Source: Nemertoderma westbladi
Taxonomy: Eukaryota > Xenacoelomorpha > Nemertodermatida > Nemertodermatidae
Length of the DNA: 27,122 nucleotides
Direction of reading: 5' to 3'
NCBI GenBank assembly: GCA_032718475.1
Contig: JAUCBJ010003715.1
Location: forward strand, 1-27,122
Under the pieces are notes generated by a model. The model made no database searches, was not told the DNA's origin, and saw only the letters and a program-made list of their open reading frames with translations. The position numbers and the translations under genes are program-made. Of this stretch, positions 18,096-27,122 are shown piece by piece; position 1 is the first letter of the stretch; every line of letters starts with the position of its first letter.

Positions 18096-18267
18096 CAATC
18101 CCACATAAAAAGTCGGTCAGTATCGGAAATGCATAATGCAATCCTACCAGAGAGGGCTGTTGTAGTGGAGCTCAGCGAGGGTCCGCGAAGCGGACTGTAG
18201 TGTAGTAGAACGTATTAAGCCCTAAGTCGGGTATGATTCCCAATCGCCAACGTTTTATGTGGGATTG
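18096..18267. mobile_element. 172-bp element with 15-bp perfect inverted ends
   Basis: CAATCCCACATAAAA at 18096-18110 is mirrored perfectly by TTTTATGTGGGATTG at 18253-18267. The interior has a tight hairpin, GTCCGC-GAA-GCGGAC (18181-18195), and a tRNA-arm-like GGGTATGATTCCC near 18226-18238, together with TTGTAGTGG. It could be a short MITE or a tRNA-like structured element caught between inverted ends. No target-site duplication could be seen. Confidence 0.6.
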
Positions 18268-18652
18268 CCTATAATAGTTAAAGTGATTAAAGGGTATTTC
18301 CCTGTTGCCCAGCTGCTTAATATAGGCCCTATAAACAAAATGTTCTAGAATATGGTGTATTTATTAAATAAATAGAACAAAAATTAGCCTCGCAGCGGTG
18401 CAAAACCATGAAACCTTTGAACGTTCATTTCTCAGTTATTTTTCGACGAGATTCTGATTGTGGCACATATTTGAAATCGTGCTCGGCCAGCTTTAGCTTG
18501 CACGGCTAACAGTACCAAGAAATCACAATACTACGGGTTAATACTATAAGGTTAATACTATGGTGGTTTGAATAATAACTGCGGTGTAACTGGTGCAATA
18601 TCGCCAGATAGAACATTTTAATGCGCTTGTTAATGCTGAGTAATAACCAGTA

Positions 18653-18665
18653 TACCAGGTAGTAC
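18653..18665. repeat. Truncated-LINE target-site duplication, left (TACCAGGTAGTAC)
   Basis: The 13-bp word recurs at 19463-19475 on the other side of the truncated LINE copy. Confidence 0.7.
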
Positions 18666-19462
18666 TGTACTACTAGGATCGGCATGCTGCATTGCAGCTG
18701 CATTTTTAAGAATGCTGTGCCGGCTTGTCAACAAAATTGCACCGCCACAACTCCCTATCACCCATGACATTTGCTAGATCATCCGCATTTCAAGGCTATT
18801 GTCCTTTAAGATGCGTCTCAAGAAAGTCATGGGCTGTCCACCATGCTTATTCACTCCATGAGGCTGCCAAAGTACAAGATTATGCACTGGCTGGTCCTCA
18901 CGGCGAAAGCAATGTCCTGCAAAGCGGAGGCGATTTTGTTCTAGTGTCAGGCTTGGGGGAACCAATGAGACACCTCCAATGTTATATAGTGTCTGGTTCG
19001 AGATGTGTGCATTGTACTTGACACAATGAACCCGGCGTAGCATTCTTGTGAATGTGCCATCCAGAGATTTGGTGTCCTCAGCAGTTAGAGCCCAGCATGG
19101 ACTCCCGTAGAGGAGTACTAGAACTACTACTACTACTGCTGCTACTACTGTCTTTCTTCGGTATATTTCTTAAATATCAAAGCTCATACTGTACTATACT
19201 AACTACTGTTAGTTGTTACCCAATCACACTGCTATTATTTACTGGCCCATATTGTATTTCAATGGAAATAATCGGACCTTAAGTTTCCGATTAATTCTCG
19301 GTGACTTCCAAATCCTGGAAAGCCTATTCAAGGCTGCCCAGCCCATGCCTTTCCCTTACGTATTCGAAGGTCCTCACCTGACTTCCGGATCCATGATCCC
19401 AGGTAACAGAAGTCGTCCACATGCTCAAGCATACCATCCTTTGAGCTCCCTTATACCATCCT
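18666..19462 (-). mobile_element. 5'-truncated minus-strand copy of the 12676-16452 LINE
   Basis: From about 18671 to 19447 the plus strand is the reverse complement of about 15795-16435 of the full LINE: RT thumb, HCVKYNAH block and 3' end, with the frame 19043-18774 still open for 90 codons. Identity looks above 95 percent by eye in the parts compared. It is flanked by 13-bp TACCAGGTAGTAC copies. At the 5' junction, 15 bp (19448-19462) contain ATACCATCCT, a repeat of the ATACCATCCT just inside the LINE part. A 119-bp foreign block (19150-19268) interrupts the copy where the full LINE has only a few bases. Confidence 0.85.
19150..19268 (-). repeat. 119-bp repeat, copy B, inside the truncated LINE
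   Basis: Reverse complement of 17930-18048. In the full LINE the corresponding place reads ...CTGCTGCTC then TAAATAATCGG; here a CTA/CTG-repeat stretch and this block stand between them. Junctions show the short shared word AAATAATCGG but no duplication. Confidence 0.8.
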
Positions 19463-19475
19463 TACCAGGTAGTAC
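19463..19475. repeat. Truncated-LINE target-site duplication, right (TACCAGGTAGTAC)
   Basis: Partner of 18653-18665. Confidence 0.7.
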
Positions 19476-20149
19476 CTGTCGCCTAGCACTAGAAAGGCCA
19501 GACATTGACTACCCCTAGAAAGGCCGTGTGTGCAATTATGACACATACCATTATTGAGTTTAAATTCACCCAATTGTCTAACTATTCGAGCCATATTATT
19601 AACAACATGGCTCCCATACCTCAGCAGCTCAGTTGAGCCTAATATGAGTCATAACAACATTTTGCAGTATAGCACGTTCATTAATGCTATATATATAGCA
19701 CAATGTAGCATGTTGGCTATACAGTACTAATGCTAAAATACCGGTAGACAGGGTCTGTTATGGTCAGCTATTTAGGCTGAACATAGCAACAGCTTTGTAT
19801 CATAGCATTATAGACAATGCAAATACAAATACAAATACCTCTAAGTCCTACCCGTACTGACCGATACTCGATACAGTATTTTAGTTTCATGGCCTCCACA
19901 TGATACAGTTAAGTACTGGCGTACACTGTACTATCTTAACGGTTACTTTCCTTTCCGTTAGTTCTGTAATTGTTACCAAATATGCAGAGCTCTAGGGTAT
20001 ATTTGGTAAAGCCCTAGATATACTACCCTAGAATAGGTAGTACAGTAGTAATAGTAAATAGTAGTAATGTGGGGCCTCACGATTACATTGTAGCATGTGG
20101 GCCACTGTCAAAGTCGGATTTGTGTCAAAAATGACAAACTGGCCTTTCT
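19476..20149. other. Spacer without gene
   Basis: No supported gene. It has many GTACTGTACTA-like words and a perfect 16-bp palindrome TGCTATATATATAGCA at 19685-19700. Near 19990-20035 there is an inverted pair CTAGGGTATA and TATACTACCCTAG. Nothing links these to a known element. Confidence 0.4.
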
Positions 20150-20270
20150 AGTTCTAGGCGGTTAATACTACGGTAGTTCCTGTCGCCTAGGCGGCTAATA
20201 CTACAATAGAATATGTTGCCTAGGCGGTTAATAATACGGCAGTACGTTGTGCCTAGGTGGTTCATGTGAG
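20150..20270 (+). repeat. Degenerate short tandem repeat around CCTAGGCGGTTAATA
   Basis: Four units begin with (G/C)CTAGG(C/T)GG(T/C)(T/A)(A/C)AT near 20153, 20188, 20220 and 20252, roughly 32-36 bp apart, each followed by a GTA-rich spacer. A related fragment, CCTGTCGCCTAGC, lies at 19476-19488. Small minisatellite, no coding potential. Confidence 0.65.
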
Positions 20271-20431
20271 AATCATGATATAGCTTGATTTATGTACCTA
20301 CCGTAATACTGATATACTGTGGGTAGGTAGGTAGGTGGGATTACTGCAAGACCTAGACCTACTGCTGTAATGTTTACCGGTATGTCACCTTATCAACATA
20401 TACCGTATTTATAATTATATGGACACAAAAC

Positions 20432-20479
20432 GTAGCAAGGACGCCATTCTCACTAAAAAGGCACTGGCGTCCTTGCTAC
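20432..20479. repeat. Perfect 15-bp hairpin, 18-nt loop
   Basis: GTAGCAAGGACGCCA (20432-20446) and TGGCGTCCTTGCTAC (20465-20479) are exact reverse complements. GC-balanced stem in AT-rich surroundings. A second, imperfect hairpin (CACCAATGCTAC with GTAGCAATGGTG) follows at about 20522-20549. Could be a transcribed stem-loop or a remnant of a small inverted-ended element. Confidence 0.7.
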
Positions 20480-20729
20480 CTATGCAGAATATGAAACTGT
20501 CGGTTCAGCTACCATGAGTGGCACCAATGCTACTTAGGTAGCAATGGTGACAAAGTGGCTACAATGCTACCATAATCTGACAACCAAGTTGAGAAGCCCA
20601 TTTAGCGTGATACAATAACGCAAAACAATTAAAATTCGATACGGTTATACAAGCTGGATAATAAAGCTAATTAGTAATCATATAATCGAGTAATTAAGTA
20701 ACTAACTAACAGATATACAAGCCCAAATG

Positions 20730-21110
20730 TTGCGTAGCTTTTTTTGACGGTTTGTATTCTGGCAATTTGAATTATTACATGAAAACAACTAAAACAAGCC
20801 AGGGAATTTTGTGCAAAATTTTCCAAAAATATTGTTTCTGATTATTTTAAAACAAGCTTGTCCCTAAAATTACTAGGAAAATTACAAATAGCTGCAAAGT
20901 ATTTATTCCGAATCTATGAGCTGTTTTGTAAGAAGTAGTGCTTGAAGAAACTGACCTTTTAATTAACATTTTTATTTCATGGAGAATAATCTAGAAATAA
21001 ATTCAAGTGGAAGTTGTTTTAAAATCCAAGTGAAACGAGGATTTCAGAGTGAAGAGTGCAATAATTTCGTCGGTGCTGTGATATTGAAAATCAACTAAGG
21101 TGCAAAAATA
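20730..21110 (+). repeat. Possible diverged copy of the 450-bp repeat family
   Basis: GTAGCTTTTTTTGACGGTTTGTATT near 20735 resembles the start of the repeats at 22985 and 24115 (GGTAGCACTTTGTGACGGTTTG). The later part, TCTGATTATTTTAAAACAAGC at about 20837, resembles TCCTGATCATTTTAAATCAAGC in the 24115 copy at the expected distance. Much less alike than the other three copies. Confidence 0.35.
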
Positions 21111-21369
21111 TAAATTCTAGATAATCACATTTTTGTGTTTAATTTTTGCAAAAATTGCAGCATGAAGAATATTTTTCAGGAAATAATTATTTTTTCATAC
21201 CAAAAATGGAGGGAAGGCAATCAAATTTAAAGTTTGATTGGTTGAAGTTTAATTTTTATTAAGCATGGGTTTAATGCATATTGGCCTTTTGGCGCAATAC
21301 TTTCTTTGTAAGATTGGAATGGCAAATAGAACAAAGTGAACGAAGCAATAATTGATTTTGTAAAGAAAA

Positions 21370-22285
21370 CAGTTACAACTTGTTGCACTAGTTACACCAT
21401 TTTACACTAGTTTCACCTTGATACACCATGTTATACTAGCTACACCATGTTACACTAGCTACATCATGATTCACTAGTTGCACAATGTTACACCATGATG
21501 CAATAGTTACATCATGTTACACTAGTTAAACCATGCTAAACTAATTACACCATTTTACACTAGTTTCACCATGTTACACTATGTTACACTAGCTACACCA
21601 TGTTACACTGGTTACATCATGTTACACTAGTTAAACCATGCTAAACTAATTACACCATTTTACACTAGTTTCACCATGTTACACTATCTACACCATGTTA
21701 CACTGGTTACATCATGTTACACTAGTTAAACCATGCTAAACTAATTACACCATTTTACACTAGTTTCACCATGTTACACTATCTACACCATGTTACACTG
21801 GTTACATCATGTTACACTAGTTAAACCATGCTAAACTAATTACACAATTTTACACTAGTTTCACCATGTTACACTATCTACACCATGTTACACTGGTTAC
21901 ATCATGTTACACTAGTTAAACCATGCTAAACTAATTACACCATTTTACACTAGTTTCACCATGTTACACTATCTACACCATGTTACACTGGTTACATCAT
22001 GTTACACTAGTTAAACCATGCTAAACTAATTACACCATTTTACACTAGTTTCACCATGTTACACTAGCTACACTATGTTACACTAGCTACACCATGTTAC
22101 ACTAGCTACACCATGTCACACTGGTTACACCATGTTACACTAGTTACACCATTGTACACTAGTTACACCATTTTACACTAGTTACACCATTTTACACTAG
22201 TTTCACCTAGTTACACCATGTTTCTCTAGTTACACCATGTTTCTCTAGTTACACCATGTTTCCCTAGTTACACCATGTTACAAAC
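21370..22285. repeat. Minisatellite, 19-bp monomer with 95-bp higher-order unit
   Basis: The whole stretch is built of variants of CTAGTTACACCATGTTACA (19 bp). In the middle, a five-monomer block repeats as a unit: the word TTAAACCATG begins at 21526, 21631, 21726, 21821, 21916 and 22011, spaced 105, 95, 95, 95 and 95 bp. The first spacing is 10 bp longer because of an extra CTATGTTACA. Block units are nearly identical to one another while neighbouring monomers within a block differ, and the outer monomers (21370-21500 and 22065-22285) are not organised in blocks. No coding frame. Confidence 0.92.
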
Positions 22286-22289
22286 TAGC

Positions 22290-22974
22290 CACAAACCCAG
22301 GCATCCAGCCACAAACAAACAAACCAATAATAGCTGCAGGAACACGAGCTAAATGCTTTAAGAAAACAATGGAATTGTAGCAGCCAGTATGATGTTTTAT
22401 AATGAATTTCAATACAAACTGAAAGTTTAGCCAACCATTTATTCTCCGGAATATAGGCCTACACTGGCAAACTATGTTAAGTCATCGCTTTGGCTTTTTT
22501 GCCATACCAAGTTTGGGCTTTCTAAGCAAAAAATACACTTGTACAGTAACATGAGAGAAGCGACAAGTGCGATTTTATCAATAACTTGCACTTTGGCGTT
22601 TTTACTACAACTCCTACTCTTAATTTGCAATTCTCACTTTGGCTAAGACACATCTTTTTTCTGATGCAGTGGATGTCAGTATCACTTTGGCGTTTATATC
22701 ACACCTCCCTAAGGTACTACTAAGTTGTAATTTCCTCCACAGCTGCACGGAAAAGCTGCAATTTAAAGAGCTTCAAGGATGCATTCATTTTGCGGATGCG
22801 GGGGTCATTTACCGAACATCATTCTTCATCCATGAGCACGGATAAAAGAAATAATTGCTGTAATATTGATTAGAAACATTGAATTAGACAGATAGGCGGA
22901 CATCCCACAAGGATTTTATGCTTACTAAACGTTATAGAAGAGTGACTTACGTCATAGTCCCATATGCTAAATAG
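22290..22974. other. Spacer without recognised gene
   Basis: A short plus frame (22639-22845) has no known domain. A weak direct repeat is built around CACTTTGGCGTTT (22588 and 22684), each followed by ACAACTCC/ACACCTCC and a TTGCAATTCTC/TTGTAATTTCC word about 95 bp apart. Nothing else. Confidence 0.4.
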
Positions 22975-23455
22975 AATTGGAAAATAAGGTAGCACTTTGT
23001 GACGGTTTGTATTGTAAACATATATATAAATTATACATATAGTGAGACACAAAATGTAACATAGGTGTCAGCTATTCATAGAAGCCGTACTATTCTGACA
23101 AAAATTTACAGAAAATGGGCATCCTGAAAATTTAAAAACACGCGCATCTCTTAGAAGACATTAAGTTGTACGGATATTAAGTTTTGTTAATTTACTATGT
23201 ATTTAAATGGTAAAATAATTAAAAATATTTAATTTCTAAAATTATCGAAAAATGACTTACACATTTATTTTAAAAGATAATTTAAGTGGATTTATATGTT
23301 TAATATATCGGAGAATCAATGCTAAAAATTACTTATCAATCCAAATAGCGGTTATTGTTATTAAATTTTGCATATGTAGATTCAAAATACAAAGGTAGCT
23401 GTACCGTTATTATTTAACAAAATTAATTGATTTATTCGAAATCTAACAATTTATT
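22975..23455 (+). repeat. ~480-bp dispersed repeat, copy 1
   Basis: Begins near AATAAGGTAGCACTTTGTGAC, with ACGGTTTGTATT, ACACAAAATGTAACATA, AAAAGATAATTTAAGTGGATT, GCTAAAAATTACTTATCAA and TAGATTCAAAATACAAAGGT in order, ending around a ATTGATTTATTC block. The same ordered blocks occur at 24108-24592 and inverted at 26603-27055. No reading frame. About 80 percent similar by eye. Confidence 0.85.
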
Positions 23456-24060
23456 ATCACAACTTTTTTATTGAAATAGTATTATTTTTCCCCGTGGAAA
23501 CATATTAACCACAAAAATGTAACAGAAGCTATTATTCTGAAACATTAATATTTTATAATTTTTCCTGAAGTAAATTTTCAGATTATGTATTTAATAGGTA
23601 TTTCTTTCAGTTTTATGATAATTTCCTAAATTGTTGTTTATTAATTAAAAGCATAAAACGTTTTACATCTCTAACTGCTATTAGAAAATCAACGCTACTT
23701 TCTGTTAAATTATTCAAATTATTTATTTACTCAAACAGCCAATCTATTATAGAAGTACGAAAATCTGAGGATATGGCAATGGTGCATAGAAGGTAATTGC
23801 TTTTCCTTGAAATCGTAATGTATGGAACGCCAGTAGTAGCTATCCAGTTTACCCATAATAAAAAAAGGTAAGACAAACTGAAAGAGAGAAGAGCTACATC
23901 GAGATGAATTAAATTTACTGATAGCCATACCCTGAAGGCTTACACTACCGCATGACTCGCCCCTTATGCTTCTGTGTCTGGCACAATTTACCATTGCACA
24001 TTATACTGATGCCTGGCATGAATTTGATTCACCTGAATCAACAATAAAAAGGTGAAAAAC
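23456..24060. other. AT-rich spacer
   Basis: An 87-codon minus frame (23994-23731) has no recognised domain and lies in otherwise AT-rich, stop-rich DNA. A short inverted word TTGATTCACCTGAATCAA (24025-24042) is a perfect 18-bp palindrome. Nothing else supported. Confidence 0.4.
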
Positions 24061-24592
24061 CGCTTTCTCAAATAAGTATTAGTCATTATGACGCTAAATA
24101 AAACAATAAGGTAGCATTTTGCGACGGTTTGTGTTTTAAACATATATACAAATTATACATACTGTATATTGGAACACAAAATGTAGTAACATACATGTCA
24201 GCTACTCTTACAAGCCATATTATTTTCACGAAAAATTTCACAAAAATAACATCCTGATCATTTTAAATCAAGCCCATCTATTAGAAGAGTTATTAAGGTG
24301 TATGAATATATAAGTTCCGCAGCTTTTCAATGTATTTCAGTAGCAAAATTATTCAAAAATCACAATTTAAAAAATTATCAAAAACATAACTTCTCCTTTA
24401 TTTTAAAAGATAATTTAAGTGGATTCATAAGTAGAATGCATAGGAGAATCTAAGCTAAAAATTACTTATCAACCCACTTAACGTTTAATATTAGTATATT
24501 TTCCATATGTAGATTCAAAATACAAAGGTAGCAATACCGTCACTATTTAACAATTTATAATTGATTTATTCATAATTTAGCAATTTAAAAAA
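24061..24592 (+). repeat. ~480-bp dispersed repeat, copy 2 (left arm of inverted pair)
   Basis: Shares all ordered blocks with copy 1. It also shares an outer extension, CGCTTTCTCAAATAAGTATT followed by AGTCA (24061-24085), with copy 3 alone. Inverted relative to copy 3 and about 3 kb apart, outer edge to outer edge. Confidence 0.85.
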
Positions 24593-24599
24593 CATGCAG

Positions 24600-26600
24600 T
24601 TTTAATTAAATAGATATTAATTCTTCTCAATAAAACAATTAATGGGTGGGTATGCGAAATATACTGTATACCGTAATATGATTTGCAAACATGAATATTA
24701 AACAATTTACATGACTACGAATTGTATATCGTCTTTGTACTGTATATCAAGCAATAAAGTCAATTATTATATTATTAATTGGCAACAAAGATCAATTATT
24801 TTATTCCAAACTTGGATTCTATTGCAAGGGATTGATTTGACCGCACTGGTGTTGAACTACAGATCGATTTCTCTACGATTTCTCGCGAACTCTTTCATTT
24901 TCTGTGACAGTTTACTGTGCGCGATATTGCTCTCGAAGATCAGCTCTCGAACCGCGGAGAAACTTCGTGGTTTTCTTTATAGACGTGGTCCTCTCTGAAG
25001 CTGATAATTCCACTTCCAACAGGCTAAATATGGGTGTTATTGAAGTTATTGACGGTAGAGCCTTATTTCGGGAATGGCAGTTCATAGAGGTTTAATAATC
25101 GGCGCAGAATCAGTTAAATAATAGTTGTTATAATTGTTCATAATTTTATATTTTGATTGTATAAAGGTTGGCTGGCAGCTGACAATGGCTAATTGTACAT
25201 TGTATATATTATTAAACTTACTCTAGAACGAAATAATTAATTCTTAATAATTCAGATACGGCAGACTTTCGACGCGACGACAGAAATCATCCCCCCTCCT
25301 AGTGGAAAATCGGCGCTGATTACTCCCAAAATTAAAACTGTACTATTGACTTTAGTTTATTGTTTTGGTTAGAATGACGCATCACTGCAACCCGCTCTTT
25401 TCCCTAGTAGATAATTTAACATTGCAACAAGATATAAATATAAATGAGGACTACTTGCGCCAATGTTTATGTTTGATTTAATGGTGCAAATTGATTGCAA
25501 ACATATTTTAATAATAATATTAATAATAAATAATTAGTAATCTAATATGAAGCTGTTACAAATAATATTTAAGTACAATATTTACTTTACGTGCTAATAA
25601 ATTCCTTTCCCAAGCCAATATTTTTCTTACTACAAACCACATAACAGCATTTGGTTAATTAAATGCAGCTTATTTACTGTTCTCTGATTGGGCGAGACCA
25701 GACGTCTATTAAATGGTTGGCGTATAAGACATTTAAGGAAAGGTGGGTTGACTCATTGTATTGTGTTATCAAGGTGTAGGGCCTACGTACACCTTATGTG
25801 TTATGCATTGTATTGTGCATTCTGTCCAATTGTTCGTTGCCAAGCAACCACATACAGTCATAATAAACTCGAATAAATAAACAACCTGTTAGGCCTACCA
25901 AATGCAGTACAGCAGTAGTAGCCTCTCCTCTACTACCACTACCACACATCAACAGATGGGCTTGAGTTGGTATTTATTTTTTTATTTACAGTTTGTTGGT
26001 AGTAGGCCCACTGTAGTACATACAGTAGTCGATGTTGAAGCGCAGGCGATCAATGAAGGCACTTTTGGCGCTACTTTAATGTGAGATTCAATTACAATCT
26101 GCCTTTCGCTCTGGCGAAACACACTCGGAATACCCATACCCAATGCTGAACTTTTCAACTGTTTCGAGACATCTGATTACGATTCTTCTACGACCTGCCG
26201 TCCTGAATAAGACTTCGCTATCAAAAAAATGTGGTCTTGGCCTGGAAGAGTTCGCTAGAAATCGTAGATAAATTGTTATGTAGTTCACAGCGTGATGGCC
26301 CACCCCCTCCCGATAATTTCTTCATATTTTAATAATAATTTTAAACTAAAGATAATTTCTTCGATTGAGTGTTTGGAATAAATGTATACGCACGTATACT
26401 GAGCGGCCCGGAGGCTGACCTCTCAGCATATGGATTCTGTCGCGCCGCCGTAACGAACATGCACACACAGACTCCAAGAACAGATGGGATTGGAGGATGA
26501 AAACCAATAATGACTTACATCAACCAACAAACTGCCGTCTAATGTAATACACAGTCGCCTAAGCAGACAACTCACAATCACATCCTGATCGCAACCTGGG
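24600..26600. other. Interior of the inverted-repeat region, no gene recognised
   Basis: No domain found. Short frames at 24711-25095 (plus) and 26303-26088 (minus) share a short inverted block, ISLRFLANS and IYLRFLANS, because their DNA is an inverted pair (ATTTCTCTACGATTTCT and its mirror). A GC-richer patch occurs near 25260-25325, and an ATACGCACGTAT palindrome near 26384. CTA/TAG and GGCCTAC words occur at 25780-26010. Confidence 0.4.
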
Positions 26601-26602
26601 AA

Positions 26603-27079
26603 ATTGTTATATATTGTTGGTACTGCTACCTTTGTATTTTGAATCTACATATGCAAAATTTAATAATATTAATCGTTAGTGGGTTGATAAGTAATTTTTA
26701 GCTTTGATTCTCCATATATTAAACTTATAAATCCACTTGAAATATATTTTAAAATAAAGGGGAAGTTATCTTTTCGATAGTTTTTGAAATTTAAATTTTT
26801 TAATTATTTTACTATTGAAATACATTGGAAAATTAACAGACTTAATATTCATACACCTTAATAACCGTTATAATAGATGGGGTTGATTTAAAATTATCTG
26901 GATGTTATTTTTGTGGAAATTTTCGTAAAATAATATGGCTTGTAAGAGTAGCTGACATGTATGTTACATTTTGTGTTTCATATATTTATAATTTATATAA
27001 TGTTTAAAATACAAACCGTCGCAAATGCTACCTTATTGCTTTATTTAGCGTTATTGACTAATACTTATTTGGGAAAGCG
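26603..27079 (-). repeat. ~480-bp dispersed repeat, copy 3 (inverted)
   Basis: Reverse-complement match to copies 1 and 2: ACCTTTGTATTTTGAATCTA, TTGATAAGTAATTTTTAGC, TAAATCCACTT, TGACATGTATGTTACATTTT and AAACCGTCGCAAATGCTACC in that order. Ends with GGGAAAGCG at 27079. Confidence 0.85.
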
Positions 27080-27122
27080 ATCCAGCAACATACTATACAT
27101 TGGCTTATATTAGAAGCGAAAT

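Larger units (their letters stand above)
17566..18665. other. Spacer with two small repeat elements
   Basis: No gene. It holds the 119-bp repeat copy at 17930-18048 and the 172-bp inverted-ended element at 18096-18267. The 17501-17782 plus frame is a reading-through of the SINE and adjacent sequence, with no domain. GGTTAATACTA(C/T) words appear twice near 18537 and 18551 and again at 20160-20235. Confidence 0.4.
24061..27079. mobile_element. Candidate foldback-like element with ~480-bp inverted repeats
   Basis: Copies 2 and 3 of the dispersed repeat are inverted and end at the same outer base, CGCTTTC at 24061 and its mirror GAAAGCG ending at 27079; beyond these the flanks do not match. That equal end is what a long-terminal-inverted-repeat DNA element would show. 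An inner, shorter inverted pair (about 42 bp, near 24852-24893 and 26239-26285) lies inside. There is no transposase and no clear target duplication. Copy 1 could be a solo arm. Chance insertion of two repeats in opposite orientation is the alternative. Confidence 0.45.

Noticed and set aside
18181-18245. tRNA gene within the 172-bp inverted-ended element
   Set aside because: The T-arm-like GGGTATGATTCCC lacks the invariant TTC of a B box and no cloverleaf can be drawn; kept only as a note.
21370-22285. CRISPR-like array
   Set aside because: Units abut without unique spacers, the monomer is 19 bp with no constant repeat/spacer alternation, and the DNA is animal.
22639-22845. Small plus-strand gene
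   Set aside because: No domain, signal or context; length is within chance expectation.
23731-23994. 87-codon minus frame between two repeat copies
   Set aside because: No homology recognised, and no supporting splice or start signals.

Overview
The window looks like ordinary-to-repeat-rich nuclear DNA of an invertebrate animal, probably aquatic. The signs are non-LTR retrotransposons of several clades, a piggyBac-type MITE, a tRNA-derived SINE, a higher-order minisatellite, AT-rich spacers, intron-type splice sites and one fibrinogen-domain (FReD) gene. Nothing prokaryotic is present: there are no operons, Shine-Dalgarno sites or CRISPR arrays. The species cannot be fixed from the sequence. 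The frequent TAGGCCTAC-like words are only a weak hint of a marine deuterostome.

Layout. (a) 486-5815: an old, decayed CR1/L2-like LINE on the minus strand, its reverse transcriptase (RT) split by a 4.49-kb insertion (1082-5568) flanked by an 11-bp duplication. The insert is a minus-strand retroelement with an N-terminal Cys-rich (CXC/TSO1-like) region, an RT, a CCHC knuckle and a C-terminal PD-(D/E)XK-like nuclease, all broken by frameshifts. (b) 7556-8461: the only plausible host gene, an intact single-exon reading frame for a divergent FReD protein, preceded by a strong 3' splice site. (c) 9756-10400: an internally deleted second copy of the nuclease-bearing retroelement, on the plus strand. 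(d) 10515-12061: a non-autonomous piggyBac-type element bounded by TTAA, carrying five copies of a ~163-bp tandem repeat. (e) 12676-16452: an apparently full-length APE-type LINE with a 12-bp target-site duplication, nearly intact but carrying two visible lesions: a 7-bp microduplication frameshift and loss of the first catalytic Asp of the RT. (f) 16506-16971: a 233-bp tandem duplication. (g) 17285-17565: a tRNA-derived SINE on the minus strand. (h) 18096-18267: a 172-bp element with 15-bp inverted ends. (i) 18666-19462: a 5'-truncated minus-strand copy of the LINE in (e), with its own 13-bp duplication and a 119-bp insert whose inverted twin lies at 17930-18048. (j) 21370-22285: a minisatellite with a 95-bp (5 x 19) higher-order period. 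(k) 22975-27079: three copies of a ~450-480-bp repeat, two of them inverted and bounding a ~3-kb candidate foldback element.

The region therefore reads as layered transposon history, with nesting, truncation, internal deletion and tandem expansion, around one host gene. No new multi-gene system is visible. The most interesting items are the CXC/RT/nuclease retroelement with a proline-rich insertion inside its RT, the palindrome-centred satellite repeats inside the piggyBac MITE, the 5 x 19 higher-order minisatellite, the long-inverted-repeat element, and the atypical FReD protein.
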